Shown here: positions 10,158-21,773 of the stretch, piece after piece
How the letters are laid out: every line of letters starts with the position of its first letter
Numbering within the stretch: the stretch's first letter is position 1
Source: Pseudoneurospora amorphoporcata
Lineage: Eukaryota; Ascomycota; Sordariomycetes; Sordariales; Sordariaceae
Assembly: GCA_033297205.1 (NCBI GenBank)
Contig: MU859086.1
Coordinates: forward strand, 177,252-241,251
Direction: 5' to 3'
Length of the DNA stretch: 64,000 nucleotides
Program-made: the position numbers and the translations under genes
Notes under the pieces: model-generated
Told to the model about the DNA's origin: nothing
The model's database searches: none
The model's input: the letters and a program-made list of their open reading frames with translations, nothing else

Positions 10158-10998
10158 ATGTCTGGAGGAAAGCCCCGTGGTCTTAACGCGGCCCGCAAGC
10201 TGCGCAACAACCGTCGCGAGCAGCGTTGGTCCGATCTTCACTACAAGAAGAGGGCTCTCGGCACTGCCTTCAAGTCCAGGTACGCATCAGTCCCGGGGAT
10301 GGCAATCACGATGGAGTTGGCGATGGAGATGGAAACGACCCCGAACGACGACGCCGAAATGGAGAGGAAGAGATGGGAACGATGGGGCGATTGAGGGCGA
10401 CGAACACACAAAGCGAAACGAAACGAGATGGAGGACATCAGGCTAACATGACGATGATGACAGCCCCTTCGGTGGTTCTTCCCACGCCAAGGGCATTGTG
10501 CTCGAGAAGGTCGGCGTTGAGGCCAAGCAGCCTAACTCCGTACGTACACCCCGATTCCGATTTCGATGAACTCGACTTGACTCGATTCTCCGATATCAAA
10601 CAACGCAAACCGACGTCAACACATAACTAACTTTCGCGACCATAGGCTATCCGCAAGTGTGTCCGTGTCCAGCTCATCAAGAACGGCAAGAAGGTCACTG
10701 CTTTCGGTACGACGACCCCTCCCCAACTCCCAAATCTTCCGACGATGATGAAAGGATTATCCTGCTGGAAACCCCAGCGCTTTTGAGTGGCAAATGTGCT
10801 AACCCATTGCCCTCTCTAGTCCCCAACGATGGTTGCTTGAACTTCGTTGACGAGAACGACGAGGTCCTCCTCGCCGGTTTCGGTCGCAAGGGCAAGGCCA
10901 AGGGTGATATTCCCGGTGTCCGCTTCAAGGTCGTCAAGGTCTCTGGTGTCGGTCTCCTCGCCCTCTGGAAGGAGAAGAAGGAGAAGCCCCGCTCTTAA
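10158..10998 (+). CDS. rps23: 40S ribosomal protein S23 (uS12)
   Basis: Four exons (10158-10279, 10464-10539, 10646-10706, 10820-10998) give 145 residues, exactly the usual eukaryotic uS12 length. The protein starts [20 protein letters not shown] and contains the decoding-centre loop [20 protein letters not shown] and the segment [20 protein letters not shown]. uS12 sits at the 40S decoding centre, where its conserved proline loop checks codon-anticodon pairing. The PNSA motif that carries the hydroxylated proline spans the exon 2/exon 3 junction. All three donors are GTACG-type. Three introns crowded into 440 coding bases are typical of Neurospora-group ribosomal protein genes. Confidence 0.97.
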
Positions 10999-11325
10999 GC
11001 GTATCGTTGCTTCGAGCAGGCAAACGGGCACGGTTCATTATGCGGAGTCTACGAGGCTTTTTTACAACGGCATTTTGGTTTTCGGTTTAAGGGATACCTG
11101 AACTCTCATGGTAGTAATGATCCAACAGAAAGCAGGTCATTAATTGCCAAAAGAAATCGTGCTTTCCCCAAAAGCTCCTTGTCTCTTATCTTTCATGCCT
11201 TTTTGTGGTGTTCTGGAGATGACCCAGGGACTGTTTCGGTCTAATAGTATGACAAATATGTTGTTATGGTACATGAATTACAAAGATGATATCCCAGAAA
11301 GAACAGAGAGAGACGTTGCCATATT
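10999..11325. other. Convergent 3' flank between rps23 and COQ2
   Basis: A short spacer shared by the 3' ends of two convergent genes. I see no gene or repeat in it. The 3' UTRs may overlap, given only 0.33 kb between stop codons. Confidence 0.55.
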
Positions 11326-12579
11326 TCATGCTGACTCTAGTTCTTCCGGCTTCTTCTGCTTCTTCTGCTCGTAGTACCTAAGCAAATAGTCAGTCGCCAT
11401 TCCCAGGCTGATGACGCCACCGGTAATCCAGCAGCCGTTGACAAACCACCACCAGCAGTCCTTGACGCTCTTCAAGTCAACCTTCTTGATCATGTAACCC
11501 AGCGTGAAGGCCGCACCACCACAGCTTCCGATGAAGAAGGCCGGCCCAGCACCCGCCGCCGCGCCCGCCCCAGCCAGCAGCGCAATCTGCGCAACCGCCA
11601 GTCCCGTCAACACCTGTTTCGTCTCCTTATCGTGCTTGAGGGCAATGCTCTTGATGCCCGCCTTGGCATCATCCTTGATATCCATATGCGCATAAATCAT
11701 ATCGTACAACACGGTCCACGCAATGTTGCTGGTATACAAGCACCCGGCCGCCGTCAACGCGGCACTATTCGCCAACAAGTCCACCCCCAGCGCGGGAAAA
11801 CCCATGATCGCTCCCCATGAAAACGTCAACCCCAGCACAAACTGCGGGTAATACGTCACCCGCTTCGCGAGCGGATAACACGCCACGAACAGCAAGCTCG
11901 GAGTCGCGTACCAGAAACACTCAAACGGGAACTGCAGCAACACCGCCAGTCCGGCCAACAGCTGCGAGCCAGTGAAGACTAGCCCCTGAAAGGGGGTGAT
12001 GGCCCGCCTGGCGATGGGACGTAGTTGCGTGCGCGTGACGTGGGGGTCGAGGTTGCGGTCCCAGAGGTCGTTGATGGCGCAGCCGGCGCCGCGCATGATG
12101 ATCGCTCCCGAGAAGAAGAGGAGGGAGGTTCCTACGACCGCGGCTGGTGAGGCGATGGCGGCTGGGACCAGGGGCGCCGCGAGAAGTGTGCTGAAGAGGC
12201 AGGGGAAGAAGAGGTAGTATGACCCCGTCGGCTTGTCGAGGCGAGCGAGTTCGGCGTAGGGGACCCAGGAGGGGGGAAGCTTCGAGAGAAGGCCGGTGGT
12301 GGGTGGAGTGTACTCTGGTAGGGGAGGATCGGAGGATGGGGTGGTGGGGAGGACGGCGCTGGTGGGTGTCGTTGGTATCTCGGGTTGAGAAGCAAGGGGT
12401 TTGCTGGCGTGGTAGTTGTGAATAGTCTCAAGTGAGAGGAGACGCGGCTTGGTGAGCGCTTTGGATTGGCGAGAGGGACGGATGCCGAGACATGGTGGTT
12501 TGGTAAGAAAACGAGTGGTAGTGTTGTGAGAAAAGGTTCGTCGGGAGACAATCCCGGTTAGAAGACGGTGTGAAGACAT
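11326..12579 (-). CDS. coq2: 4-Hydroxybenzoate polyprenyltransferase, mitochondrial
   Basis: An unspliced frame of 417 residues in the UbiA prenyltransferase family. Coq2 joins the polyprenyl chain to 4-hydroxybenzoate, the first membrane step of ubiquinone synthesis, in the mitochondrial inner membrane. The N terminus is Arg/Ser/Thr-rich without acids (SSHRLLTGIVSRRTFSHNTT), a matrix-targeting presequence. The first Asp-rich motif NDLWDRNLD is at residues 170-178 and the second, YDMIYAHMDIKDDAKAGIKS, at 292-311. Both coordinate Mg-diphosphate. About seven to eight hydrophobic helices follow residue 120. The stretch between residues 60 and 100 is Pro/Thr/Ser-rich linker. It shares its upstream region with the JmjC gene. 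Confidence 0.95.
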   Translation of the reverse strand: MSSHRLLTGIVSRRTFSHNTTTRFLTKPPCLGIRPSRQSKALTKPRLLSLETIHNYHASKPLASQPEIPTTPTSAVLPTTPSSDPPLPEYTPPTTGLLSKLPPSWVPYAELARLDKPTGSYYLFFPCLFSTLLAAPLVPAAIASPAAVVGTSLLFFSGAIIMRGAGCAINDLWDRNLDPHVTRTQLRPIARRAITPFQGLVFTGSQLLAGLAVLLQFPFECFWYATPSLLFVACYPLAKRVTYYPQFVLGLTFSWGAIMGFPALGVDLLANSAALTAAGCLYTSNIAWTVLYDMIYAHMDIKDDAKAGIKSIALKHDKETKQVLTGLAVAQIALLAGAGAAAGAGPAFFIGSCGGAAFTLGYMIKKVDLKSVKDCWWWFVNGCWITGGVISLGMATDYLLRYYEQKKQKKPEELESA

Positions 12580-13429
12580 CGTGGGCGAGATGTCCTTCTG
12601 GTGAAGCGACCGTCGTGAGAGTGAGGCTGTCTGTGTTGTGGTGTGTAAGTGTTAGTAGAGGGTTAGTGGATATCGTGTAAGTGAGCAACTTCACATGTTT
12701 TCAACTGGCAGAGATGCCGAAAATACCGTGGCAGTCGAGTCACGAAGTAAAATAAAGAAGAAATCTGGTTAAAATTCACCTCTTTTCCCAGTCTCTACGC
12801 GGCCAGGTTATTCTGAAACCCAAGTCCAGAGTCAAGTAGGCGAGACGAGCTGGGCCCTTCAACTAGGGTCGCCTTCGTGAACTTGTTCTTCAGCCTTCTG
12901 ATCTACACGCAAATTACTGTGTATATGCGCCACATACAACTGATTTGAGGTGACAGCATCAGCCACAGGCCCACTGTTCGTCGTGATTGGCTCAATGATA
13001 AGATAAAGCTTGGAGGCTCCGCAGTCAGCCTCCCGCATTCGCGCTGCTCCCGTCCCTGCAGGGATTATGATTATTAATTGGCCTTGTCGACTTTTGCCGC
13101 GTCGGACAGTGAACCGTTGGCGATTTCACATCACCACTCGCTGCGGCAACACCAGACTGAAAGCGACCGCGCATAGGTTTTTCACGACAGTGCACGCCCC
13201 GCTTCCTTCTGCCATCTCCATCAACACAGCCCGACGTAAGGCATCTCCAGTTTACAACACTTTCTGTCGAATTGAGCATCATGTAGCTTGAATGCTCTTG
13301 CGCGCCATCTCCAACCAACAACACCTCTCGTCTGTCGCGTAACCATCACGTCCCTCGCACGAACCTCTTCCGAGTTACAACAACAACGCCCCATCACAAC
13401 CACGGACACACACCACCACCATCACCAAG
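12580..13429. promoter_or_regulatory. Divergent promoter region of COQ2 and the JmjC gene
   Basis: This 0.85-kb spacer lies between two divergently transcribed genes. Visible elements are an inverted CCAAT box (GTGATTGGCTC, near 12982) and two GATA cores (ATGATAAGATAAAG, near 12995). The JmjC side ends in an A/C-rich leader (CACACACCACCACCATCACC) just before its start codon. Confidence 0.45.
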
Positions 13430-16400
13430 ATGCCAGCCGCATCCCATCCCCAGGCCAAATTCGACCCGATTCCGCCGGATCTTGATCTTCATGCCCTGGT
13501 TGAAAAGACGCCAAACTTCCATTGGGTCCTCCGTGTCTCGGCAGCTCAGATCCGCAATATCGGCCCCCAAGAGTTCGAGAGACTCGTCTACCTTCACGTC
13601 ATCCGCGGTGGCAAGCCGCTGGTCATCGAGAAATGGAACGACCGACTACCCAAGACGCTGTTCAGCGCAGAATGGCTCGAGGATACCTATAACAAGAAAC
13701 GTGTGTTGTCAAGTGGAAACTCTCAGGCTTGTGTCACCTTTGATGTAGTCTAACCACCTTCGTTCTTTGCAGAGGAAAATGTTCGCGACATCGTTGCTCA
13801 AACCGACATCCCAATGACCATGGGTCATTACCTCCGATCCATGAAACAGTTGACGAACCAGTGGACCCCGAACAACTTCCGCGATGAGCGCCGTCAGCGT
13901 CTCTACCTCAAGGATATCGACTGTCCGCCCGAGTGGCACGAGCGTCTCCAGAAGGTCATCCCGACGAACCTCTTTTACATGAACGACAACCTCGATCAAA
14001 AGGTTTCGAGGCGCTACGATGACTATGACTACGTGGAGGAAAAGTCCTGCGCCCCAGCCGGTGACCTGATGAGCAGTCTCCCCGAAGAGATGCGCGCCCA
14101 GAACTTGATGTGCTACGTCGGTCATGAAGGCACATACACTCCAGCGCATCGCGAAATGTGCGCCAGTTTGGGCCAGAACATCATGGTGGATGCGTCCGGA
14201 GACGAGAACGGGGAGAAGCCGGGAAGCTCGATCTGGTTCATGACCGAGACCAAGGACCGTGAGGTCGTCAGAGAATACTTCCTCTCCATCCTGGGACACG
14301 ACATCGAAATTGAAAAGCATTTCGCCCAGGTCAACGCTTGGAAGAAGGCCAACTTCCCCGTCTACATTGTGGAACAGAAAGTGGGCGACTTCGTTCTGGT
14401 TCCTCCTCTGGCTCCTCATCAGGTCTGGAATCGCGGCACTCGCACCATCAAGGTTGCGTGGAACAGGACCACGGCTGAAACTCTCGAGATGGCTTTGCAT
14501 GAAGCTCTTCCCAAGGCAAGGCTTGTCTGCCGTGACGAACAGTACAAGAACAAAGCGATCATCTACTTCACACTACAAAAGTATTACAACCAGATGATAG
14601 AGATGGAGCAAAATGCCGACATTGGGCTGCTCGGCTTTGGTCAGGATTTAATGAAGAACTCCTTCCGCATGACACAAATCGCCAAGGACTTCAAGGCCCT
14701 CTTCCGCTTGTTCACTGAGATCTTGGTGGACGAGATGTTCGCTACAAAGGAGAAAGAGGTTGAGTACGTTGAGTTCGACTCCTGCATTACCTGCTCGTAC
14801 TGCAGAGCCAACATTTTCAACCGCTTCCTCACCTGCAAACACTGCGTTCGCACACTGGTTACTGGAGACGAAGACACCTACGATATCTGCATGGAGTGCT
14901 ACGCCATGGGACGTTCGTGCCTTTGTGTTTCTAACCTCACTTGGTGCGAGCAGTGGAGGTGGTCTGACCTGGTAGATCGTTATGAAGAGTGGCGAGCTCT
15001 CATCATCAAGAACGATGGCTATGTCGACTACGACACCTCTCCCTTACCGTTGGAGTTGGCGAGAAAGAAGACTGGCAAGAAGTCTGTAGCGCAAATTTGC
15101 CAGGAGCAGCTCCGGAGACGGCCGTGGAAAGATATCAGCAAACTCGACAAGCCTTCGGAACCCGAAAACTCGGAGTCAGAGTTGGACGAAAATGGCAAGC
15201 CTAAGAAGAAGCCACGTCGGAAAAAGAAGAAGGGCGATGTTTACCGTTGCCATGTTTGCTCGCATAAAGACTTTACTTACAAGCTCGCATTCTGTTCGAA
15301 TCCAGGCTGTTCAGAAGCCTATTGCTACGGTGTCCTCTACCGAGCGTTCGATCTCATGCCCCAGGAAGTCTTGCAAAATGAGAGATGGGAGTGCCCCAAG
15401 TGCCTCAAGATGTGCAACTGCGGTGCTTGCCGTAAGCTCAAGAACGGAAACGTTCCATATCAGCCAAGGAATACGCTGCTTGGACATGATACTCGCCCTA
15501 TCGCTGACGATCGGAGTGTGGAAACACTTGTCGATTTCAAGGTACACAATCTCAATTGGCTCAAGACCTCTGGCGACGATGGTCGCAACGTTCAAAGCAA
15601 GAGATTGCAAAAGCTACAGCAACAGGCTGAAGCCGAAAAGGCCAAGAACGCGGACGACGTACACATCCAGGTCCCTGCCTTAGCGGATGGCGAGCAGGTA
15701 GCGGGAGCTGAAAACATGGATGACGCTTTGCAGCAATCAATTGCCGACGGCTTGGGCGAGGGCCAGGAGAGGCCGGACGTCGAAATGAACGGCACATCTG
15801 CCGAGCAACCCAGCGCCGTCCAACCAGCAGGTCCCGCCGAGGTTGCGGATATGTCTATTGCTCCAGAGGATCAGGATCAGTCCGCTTACCCTGATCCGGA
15901 CTTGTTCGGCCAGGAGCGTATGCTTGGTATGGGTTACTACCAGCAGGATGATGATAGTCCGGACAAGATTCTGTTCGACCCTTATCAGAGGCCTACGGGC
16001 GAAGATTATGTTGTTGACGAAGAACCGGAGTTGATGTCTGAGTATCTGAAGAAGCAGCTTCGGTTGGCTAAGCGTAGGGCTCGCCATGCCGAAGATGACG
16101 ATCCTGATTTTGCTGCACCTCGGTCTCACCATAGGAAGAAGCAGAAGGTTGACAAGACTTCTTCCCAACCCCCACCTACGCGGGACGGTCAAGATGATGC
16201 CCTCGAGAACATGGACCCGGCTCTCTTTGATCAGACGATGACGGATGTTGCTGGTGATATTAGAGCTGAATCTGCCCAGGCTGGCGCTTCACAACCTGGA
16301 AACGCCCAACATGCGGATGAGGCAGGTGAGAAGACTGGTCAGCGCCTGTACCCGGCCAACGTACCTACCCTGCGACATGCAAGGCCCAAGATTTCTTACA

Positions 16401-17902
16401 GGGTCGATGAGGACAACGAAGAAGAATTCAACGACATCTTCATCCCGCGCTCGCAGAGACCTGAATACCGGGCAGCTGCAGCACCGGCCAACGTCGTGCA
16501 GAGTATTGAAGGACCGACTGGTCCTAAGGATCCTTTGGACCTTGCTTCTGCCGCCGTTCTCGCCATTACTGGGGCTGGTGGTAACCGTAGCAATGAAGCC
16601 TCGCAGGAACTCAAGTCGAGTCGTGCCGCTGCTGCTCCATCTGGGCCGTCAAAGCTACGTGGACCGCATAAGAAGCGAGGACGTCCTCCCGGTCGGCCAC
16701 GTAGGTCGGAAGCCCACCACACTGAGGACGAGGAGATGCATGAGGCACCAGAACCCTCTCGGAGACGTGGACGCCCCCCACGCGGATCAATGGCAGCAAC
16801 GGATGCCGAGGACAGCGACCACAACGCTGGTGAAGCCAACAATGATGGGGATATCGACGCCCAATTCGCCCAGGAGCTTGATGGATTCGACGAGAACGGC
16901 GAGGTCGTCGAGCACAATGGCGATGCTCCCCAAGCTCCTAAGAGGAGAGGCCGTCCACCGAAGAATGGCGGCAAGAAGGTTGCAGTTGAGGCCACTACCA
17001 GGGCACCCATGCTTTCGTTGACTGAGCGGATGAAGCTCAAGGGCAAGAAGTTCAAGATTGGTGAGCGCAAGAGCACCGGTGGAACGCCCGTAAAGGTGGT
17101 CGCCGAGCCAGCACCAGTTGACTCGATCGAGAAGAGTGCCTCTCCTGCTGTTTCTGGACGGGCGACGCGGGGTGCTGGGAAAGAGACTTCCCTTCCTGTG
17201 CGTGAATCTCCTAGGACGACCAGAACCAGGACCACGTCGGCAACTCGCCAAACTGTCCAGCCTGCCGACGAGGAATCTCACCACTCCGAGCCTGAACGGG
17301 AGGAGCCTGAGCCTGAGCAGGAGAAAGAGAAGTCTCCAGAGCCAGCTCGCCGCTCTGTGTCTCAGGCATCCGTCCGCATCAGTCCTCCCCGTGACGAGGC
17401 CTCGCCCAGCAGATCCCCAGAGCCAGAACGCAGCCCAAGTGTCAGCGCCTCGCCCGAACCTCCAAGTCGTGCGCCATCCGCTCCATCGGTAACCCGTATC
17501 TCTCCCTCCCCATCACCATCACCATCACCAGTTCGCTCACCCTCACCACCGCCTCCCCCACCAGCGCCCGCAGGCCCCACCGTCGTCAGGCTCATGGACA
17601 CCGAAGACGAAGAGTCTGATTACGGCGGCGGCAGTTACCACTCCGGATCCCGCTCGCCTTCTCAGAGGTCACAGTCAGAGCGAAGTAGGAGTGGAAGCGA
17701 AGCGGCAAGTGGTACGGGCTCTGAAGACGAGCCGAGCTCGGACTCGGACTCGGATGATGAGGATATCCCGGCCAGGAAGGAGAGTGTTCGCCAGAGCTTT
17801 ACTGCGAGTAGAGGGCGAGGAGGTGGGGTTGGGGTTGTTTCGAGGGGGAGAGGGGGGATTAGGGGGAGGGGAAGAGGGAGGGGGAGGCCTAGGGGGTCGT
17901 AA
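13430..17902 (+). CDS. JmjC / 4CXXC_R1 zinc-finger chromatin protein with AT-hooks
   Basis: Two exons (13430-13700, 13773-17902) encode 1466 residues. The JmjC domain is around residues 105-330. The Fe(II) ligands look complete: H216-x-E218 in YTPAHREMC and H306 in PLAPHQVWN, with IKVAWN providing the distal lysine strand, so demethylase/hydroxylase chemistry is possible. Residues 428-475 form a cysteine cluster resembling a ZZ finger (CITCSYC...CKHC...CMECYAMGRSC). Residues 583-644 match the zf-4CXXC_R1 finger (CHVCSHKD...WECPKCLKMCNCGACRK), best known from CDCA7. Three AT-hooks follow near 1057, 1088 and 1148 (KKRGRPPGRPRR, RRRGRPP, KRRGRPPK). The end is Ser/Pro-rich, acidic, then RG-rich (GRGRGRGRPRGS). 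A nuclear, DNA- and histone-binding role is inferred. Substrate is unknown. Confidence 0.9.
17844..17871 (+). other. G-quadruplex-capable tract in the JmjC coding end
   Basis: Four runs of four to six G, separated by loops of one to four bases (AGA, ATTA, A), lie on the coding strand where the RG-rich tail is encoded. The pattern meets the usual G3+N1-7 rule. It is partly forced by GGN/AGG codons of the RG repeats, so selection on DNA or RNA structure is not shown. Confidence 0.5.
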
Positions 17903-20900
17903 GAAGTTTGAGCCGAAGCTTGCAAACGTTTTAGTAAGGAGACAAAACAATGGGGATCTTGATACGCAGTGAGCAAGCAGTTGTGTTGTAAACGAAAGGA
18001 AGATCGTTTGAAGTGGTTGAGAAATGAATGGAGCGAGGAAGGATGAGAGATGTTTTCACTATATGCTATTCGAGTCTTAGGTTTATGCAATGAACGCGAG
18101 AGTGAAGTTGGGGTTCTTTTAGTGAGTTTGATGATGTTCTTGTTCTAGGAAGGAGGGAAGGAAGGATCAAAAGTCAGTAGGATTATTATTGATGAGCTAT
18201 CATTGCTTCTTTCATTGCTCAACGGTGTTTTTTACCTTTTGCTCCGGTGTATTATGATAACACTTGGACAGCATGTCTGTAGTACGAGTTTTGTAACAGT
18301 CTTAAAGACTGGCATTGTTCTACAAAAAACAACTCGAGTCGGGTAGATAACATGGCAGCCAACTCTCACTGAATTCCATAATACGTAAATGTGCCACCCG
18401 CTAAGCAATTTCCTTCTATAACACTGGACTTCAAACCCCTCACTCATCAGCTTCTTTACTAGCCCTGTGTACGAAAATCGCCGACGGAATCAGGAAGTCG
18501 CGACTCAGACCGTTACGATTGTGAAGTTCCTTCCCCAGCTTGGCGGTCAAAGGGAATACAAGAATGAGTGATGGAGAGAGAGTGGAAAGAGCGATGGGAG
18601 GGAGGAGGTAGGCGAACTGCTCGGCCGTTCCTCACTCGTCTCGTTTCGTGCCAGTCAGGACCACGGTCGTTTTCTAGACTCTTCTTGAAGTGTCCGTTTT
18701 CTGAAATCATAAAGATGGTACTAAAATATAAGTACTCCTGCACGGAAGAAAGGACACAAGAATTACCTACATCCGGGAATTTGACATCCTCTACACACAC
18801 ATACACACACGAAATAAAGATAAGTTGGAATTGGAATTGGAACTGGAAGAACAAGAATAAGAAGAAGCAGAAGAAGAAGCAGAAACATAAGAAGAAGAAG
18901 AAGTCTCGAATCTGAGCCCTTGAAATTGTTAAACACACTTGTATCTAAGATCGGTGTGCTATGCAGAAAGAGCAGGAGTCTCTGGTCAGGAAATCAAGAC
19001 AGACAAACTCCTTACTTCGGTCTGTGATGTCAAGTTGGTGGTTTTCTCGGGTTTTCTCGATCACATTGGGGCGATCAAGTCGGTCAATCAACCAGTGGGT
19101 GAGCAGGTAGATAGTGAGCGAACAGTAGGCAAATATCAGAAGAGCAGAATAATGGATCAGTGTAGTGTAGTGTCAAGATGTATTATGGTCGTGGTCACCG
19201 CCGCCGTCATGAACCTTGTGAAACGGGTACAAAGGGTACTACAGCCTAATCGATTCGAATTTCGGTCATCCAATTCAGACTCTGTAGAACCACGACTTGG
19301 GTGTTTGCCGCCCCGTCAGTAGTGCGTGAGCCAGTCCGAACACTCGGCGACTTACGACAAGTGACTGCCGTGACACACAAACAAGCTTGTAGACACCTCT
19401 ACCGCCAGACCCAAGATCACAGCATAGGGATGGGGTAGATACTGTATCACGGCATATCATCGTTCCACTTGTCACCTCACTCCAAGTCAAACACACATAC
19501 ACGGCACTGAAATGGAACAGTGGCAAGTCACGAACGCAGTGGAGCGAAAGCATATCACAAAGGCAGTGGAGAGAACAAGATGTGAGTGAAGAAGGCGGTT
19601 GTTTTTATTTTCGATCGCCCGTCGTACTGCTTGAAAATTTTGTTCAGGAGAAAATTTCCCAAATATCCACACACAAGCCTTTTTGGGTCGAGCGGTCGAA
19701 AAGAGCCACACGGTGAATGATGACTCGACCGGGACAAAGCCATTTCGGAGCTAATCGCCACACCTCAGCGCAAGTAGCAGACAGAAACACACAACCCTTT
19801 CCAGTGTAACTCCTCATAACAATGGATATGGAAGACACACACGAGCAAAGTTTAAGCGACCCCCGCTCCCAAAAAGAGGATATCCCCGAAATGATGATGC
19901 TTTGTGCCGAAACAAAAAAACCGAGCCAGCCTTCCCCAGAAATAGTAAGAGACGAGAGAAAAACAGACACGCTGATATCTTTCCACACACCGAGCCAGAT
20001 CCGAGAGATGCAAAGTTTCCCCGTTGGAAGAAATAAATCCCAAAATCAACAAGAAAGAAAAGCAAAGGCGGGGCTAAGCCGTAGCACAGCGCCTACCGTC
20101 CCTTCATGATACAGGCGGAAAGAAAATCCGGAATACAAAACAATAAAAAAATAACAGTAGAAAATCCCCGAAAATACTTTCAGAACCAACTCCTCATTCC
20201 CGTACACCCCGGAAATTCCAGCTTGCAAGTTGAGATTCCGCGCGACACCAAAACGACAAATGAGGTCTTTGCCTGCCTGCCTGCTCCCAAAAACAGATTT
20301 GCCCATGTAGCCCCCAAAATTCGAGAACACCCAAGGTTGCAAAAGCCTCCCGCCCACATAGCGCTGCCCGCTAAAAACCCATCGAAAGTCGCTCTATATG
20401 TCGATATCTTTTTCTTTGATGAATCGTGGACCCGTGAACCGTTATGACTTTTATCATGTGACTGAAGTCGCCGCTTCTTAGTGACGATGACGAAACACCA
20501 AAACCCCGTGTATGGTATCGAAAAACGAGAAAATAAGAGAAAAGTCGCCGAGGCGAGAAAAAAGCCGAGAACTCCGTCGTGAGACACCGATGCAAATAGT
20601 TGTGAGTGAAGTGATTAGTAGTTCGGAGGATGCAAAACCACCTTGGTAACGCCCGTTTCGTGAATAAAATCAAAGCAGCCCCATCTTTCGAAACCGTAGA
20701 CACCACCGCGCTTTTTGGGGTATTCGAAAAAAAAACAAGAGGTACCGATAGATCTTCGTTTTTAGCGCCGTCCGAAAATGTCAAGAACTTTCGCTTCAAG
20801 AAGGGAAAGGAGCTTATGTCGATTAAAGGATGTTTGTACAGGTTGGATACCGGAAGAAAGGTTACCGAAAAGGTCGAAGATCCAGTTGAAGATTGGGTTG

Positions 20901-21106
20901 TCGCCCCCTGCCTGCCGGGAAATGAGAAGATCATCGTGATGCCTGCCTGCTAATATGTTGAAAAAACGTCGGTGGTACCCGCCAAGATGAGCATCTGCAA
21001 TGAGCATGCGGAAAGAGCACTACTAGTACAGTCCATGTTGCAACGGCGACGACGGTCTAGGTCGGCCTAGTCTCGTCTGCGTCACAGAAGCGAGACATCA
21101 GTAGCC
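17903..21106. other. Intergenic, 3.2 kb, convergent 3' flanks
   Basis: No gene can be supported here. It contains a purine microsatellite (listed separately), A-rich stretches on the plus strand between 19800 and 20200 and random short frames. Some of it is presumably the 3' UTR of the JmjC gene and of the minus-strand gene at 21.1 kb. Confidence 0.5.
18825..18906 (+). repeat. Purine microsatellite, (TTGGAA)n then (AAG)n
   Basis: An imperfect GGAATT-type hexamer array runs into AAG/AGAAGC triplets over about 80 bases. It generates spurious open frames on both strands (Phe/Cys-rich one way, Lys-rich the other) that should not be taken as genes. Confidence 0.85.
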
Positions 21107-21773
21107 TTACCACCGTGGCCGGGCGCCCATAAGGGACTGCTGGTGCTGCTGCATCCGAGCGGGCGATACCGAGGGGGGTGGGCTGGTCATGGTGATGCCA
21201 GTAGCAGGGTTGATGATGGGAATGGCATTACGGCCGCGGGTGGCAGAGGGCTGGTGAAGCTTGAGGGTCGCCTGTTGACTTTGGTAGACCGGAGGAAGAT
21301 AAGAGTTGTTGAGCGAGAAGCCTGGCGCAATAGTGGTGGGCTGCTGCGTAGGAGAGCTTTGCGGCGAGTTGCTTGCCAATGAGGAGCGCTCCGAGGAAGC
21401 GCTGTGGATGGAGACCAACTTTAAAAGAGAAGGCAGGTTAGTGCCGGCGTCTTGGAGAGCATAGCGGCCAATGGTCCGGTTTAGTTGGTGCACTACTCAC
21501 ATCATCATCGGTCAAAAGACCGGGGCAAAACTCCATGTCGTCCTCGAGGTCAAAGGAGCGGCCAGCCTCGTACTTTGTGCGGTACGAGTTCACGGACACA
21601 GTCTCGGACAAGTCCTTCATACTCCGGACACCGCGGAACTGCTTATGCGTGTTCTGGGAAACAGACAGCCTGGGAGCTCTCCTGTTACGCCCACCATGGT
21701 GAGCGTGGGATACTGCAGGAGCAGCGGCGGCTGTAGGCTGCTGATGAGCATAAGAGTGATAGTACGAAGACAT
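21107..21773 (-). CDS. Conserved disordered Ser/Gln-rich protein, function unknown
   Basis: Two exons (21773-21501 and 21418-21107) with a GTGAGT donor, CACTAAC branch site and phase-0 junction give 195 residues. I do not recognise a named family. The block RRAPRLSVSQNTHKQFRGVR, then the segment YRTKYEAGRSFDLEDDMEFC and PGLLTDDDLVSIHSASSERS look conserved. The flanks are Tyr/His/Ala-rich at the start and Gln/Pro/Ser-rich later, with a basic end (GARPRW). Serines next to Asp/Arg make it a plausible phosphoprotein. The stop codon overlaps a possible donor (TG/GTAAGG), so a further 3' exon cannot be excluded. It lies head to head, across 10 kb, with the small mitochondrial gene at 31.8 kb. Confidence 0.72.

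Noticed and set aside
13709..14500. 263-codon minus frame opposite the JmjC gene, and similar shadows at 16396-17235, 60313-61182 and 55804-56637
   Set aside because: They mirror strong coding sequence on the other strand. Their length follows from the codon bias of the real gene.
18513..18938. 141-codon minus frame rich in Phe/Cys and its Lys-rich plus counterpart
   Set aside because: Both are produced by the AAG/TTGGAA microsatellite.
19700..20950. A possible gene on either strand between the JmjC gene and 21.1 kb
   Set aside because: Open frames here are Phe/Ser/Lys-rich with no domain, and plausible splice chains do not build a coherent protein.
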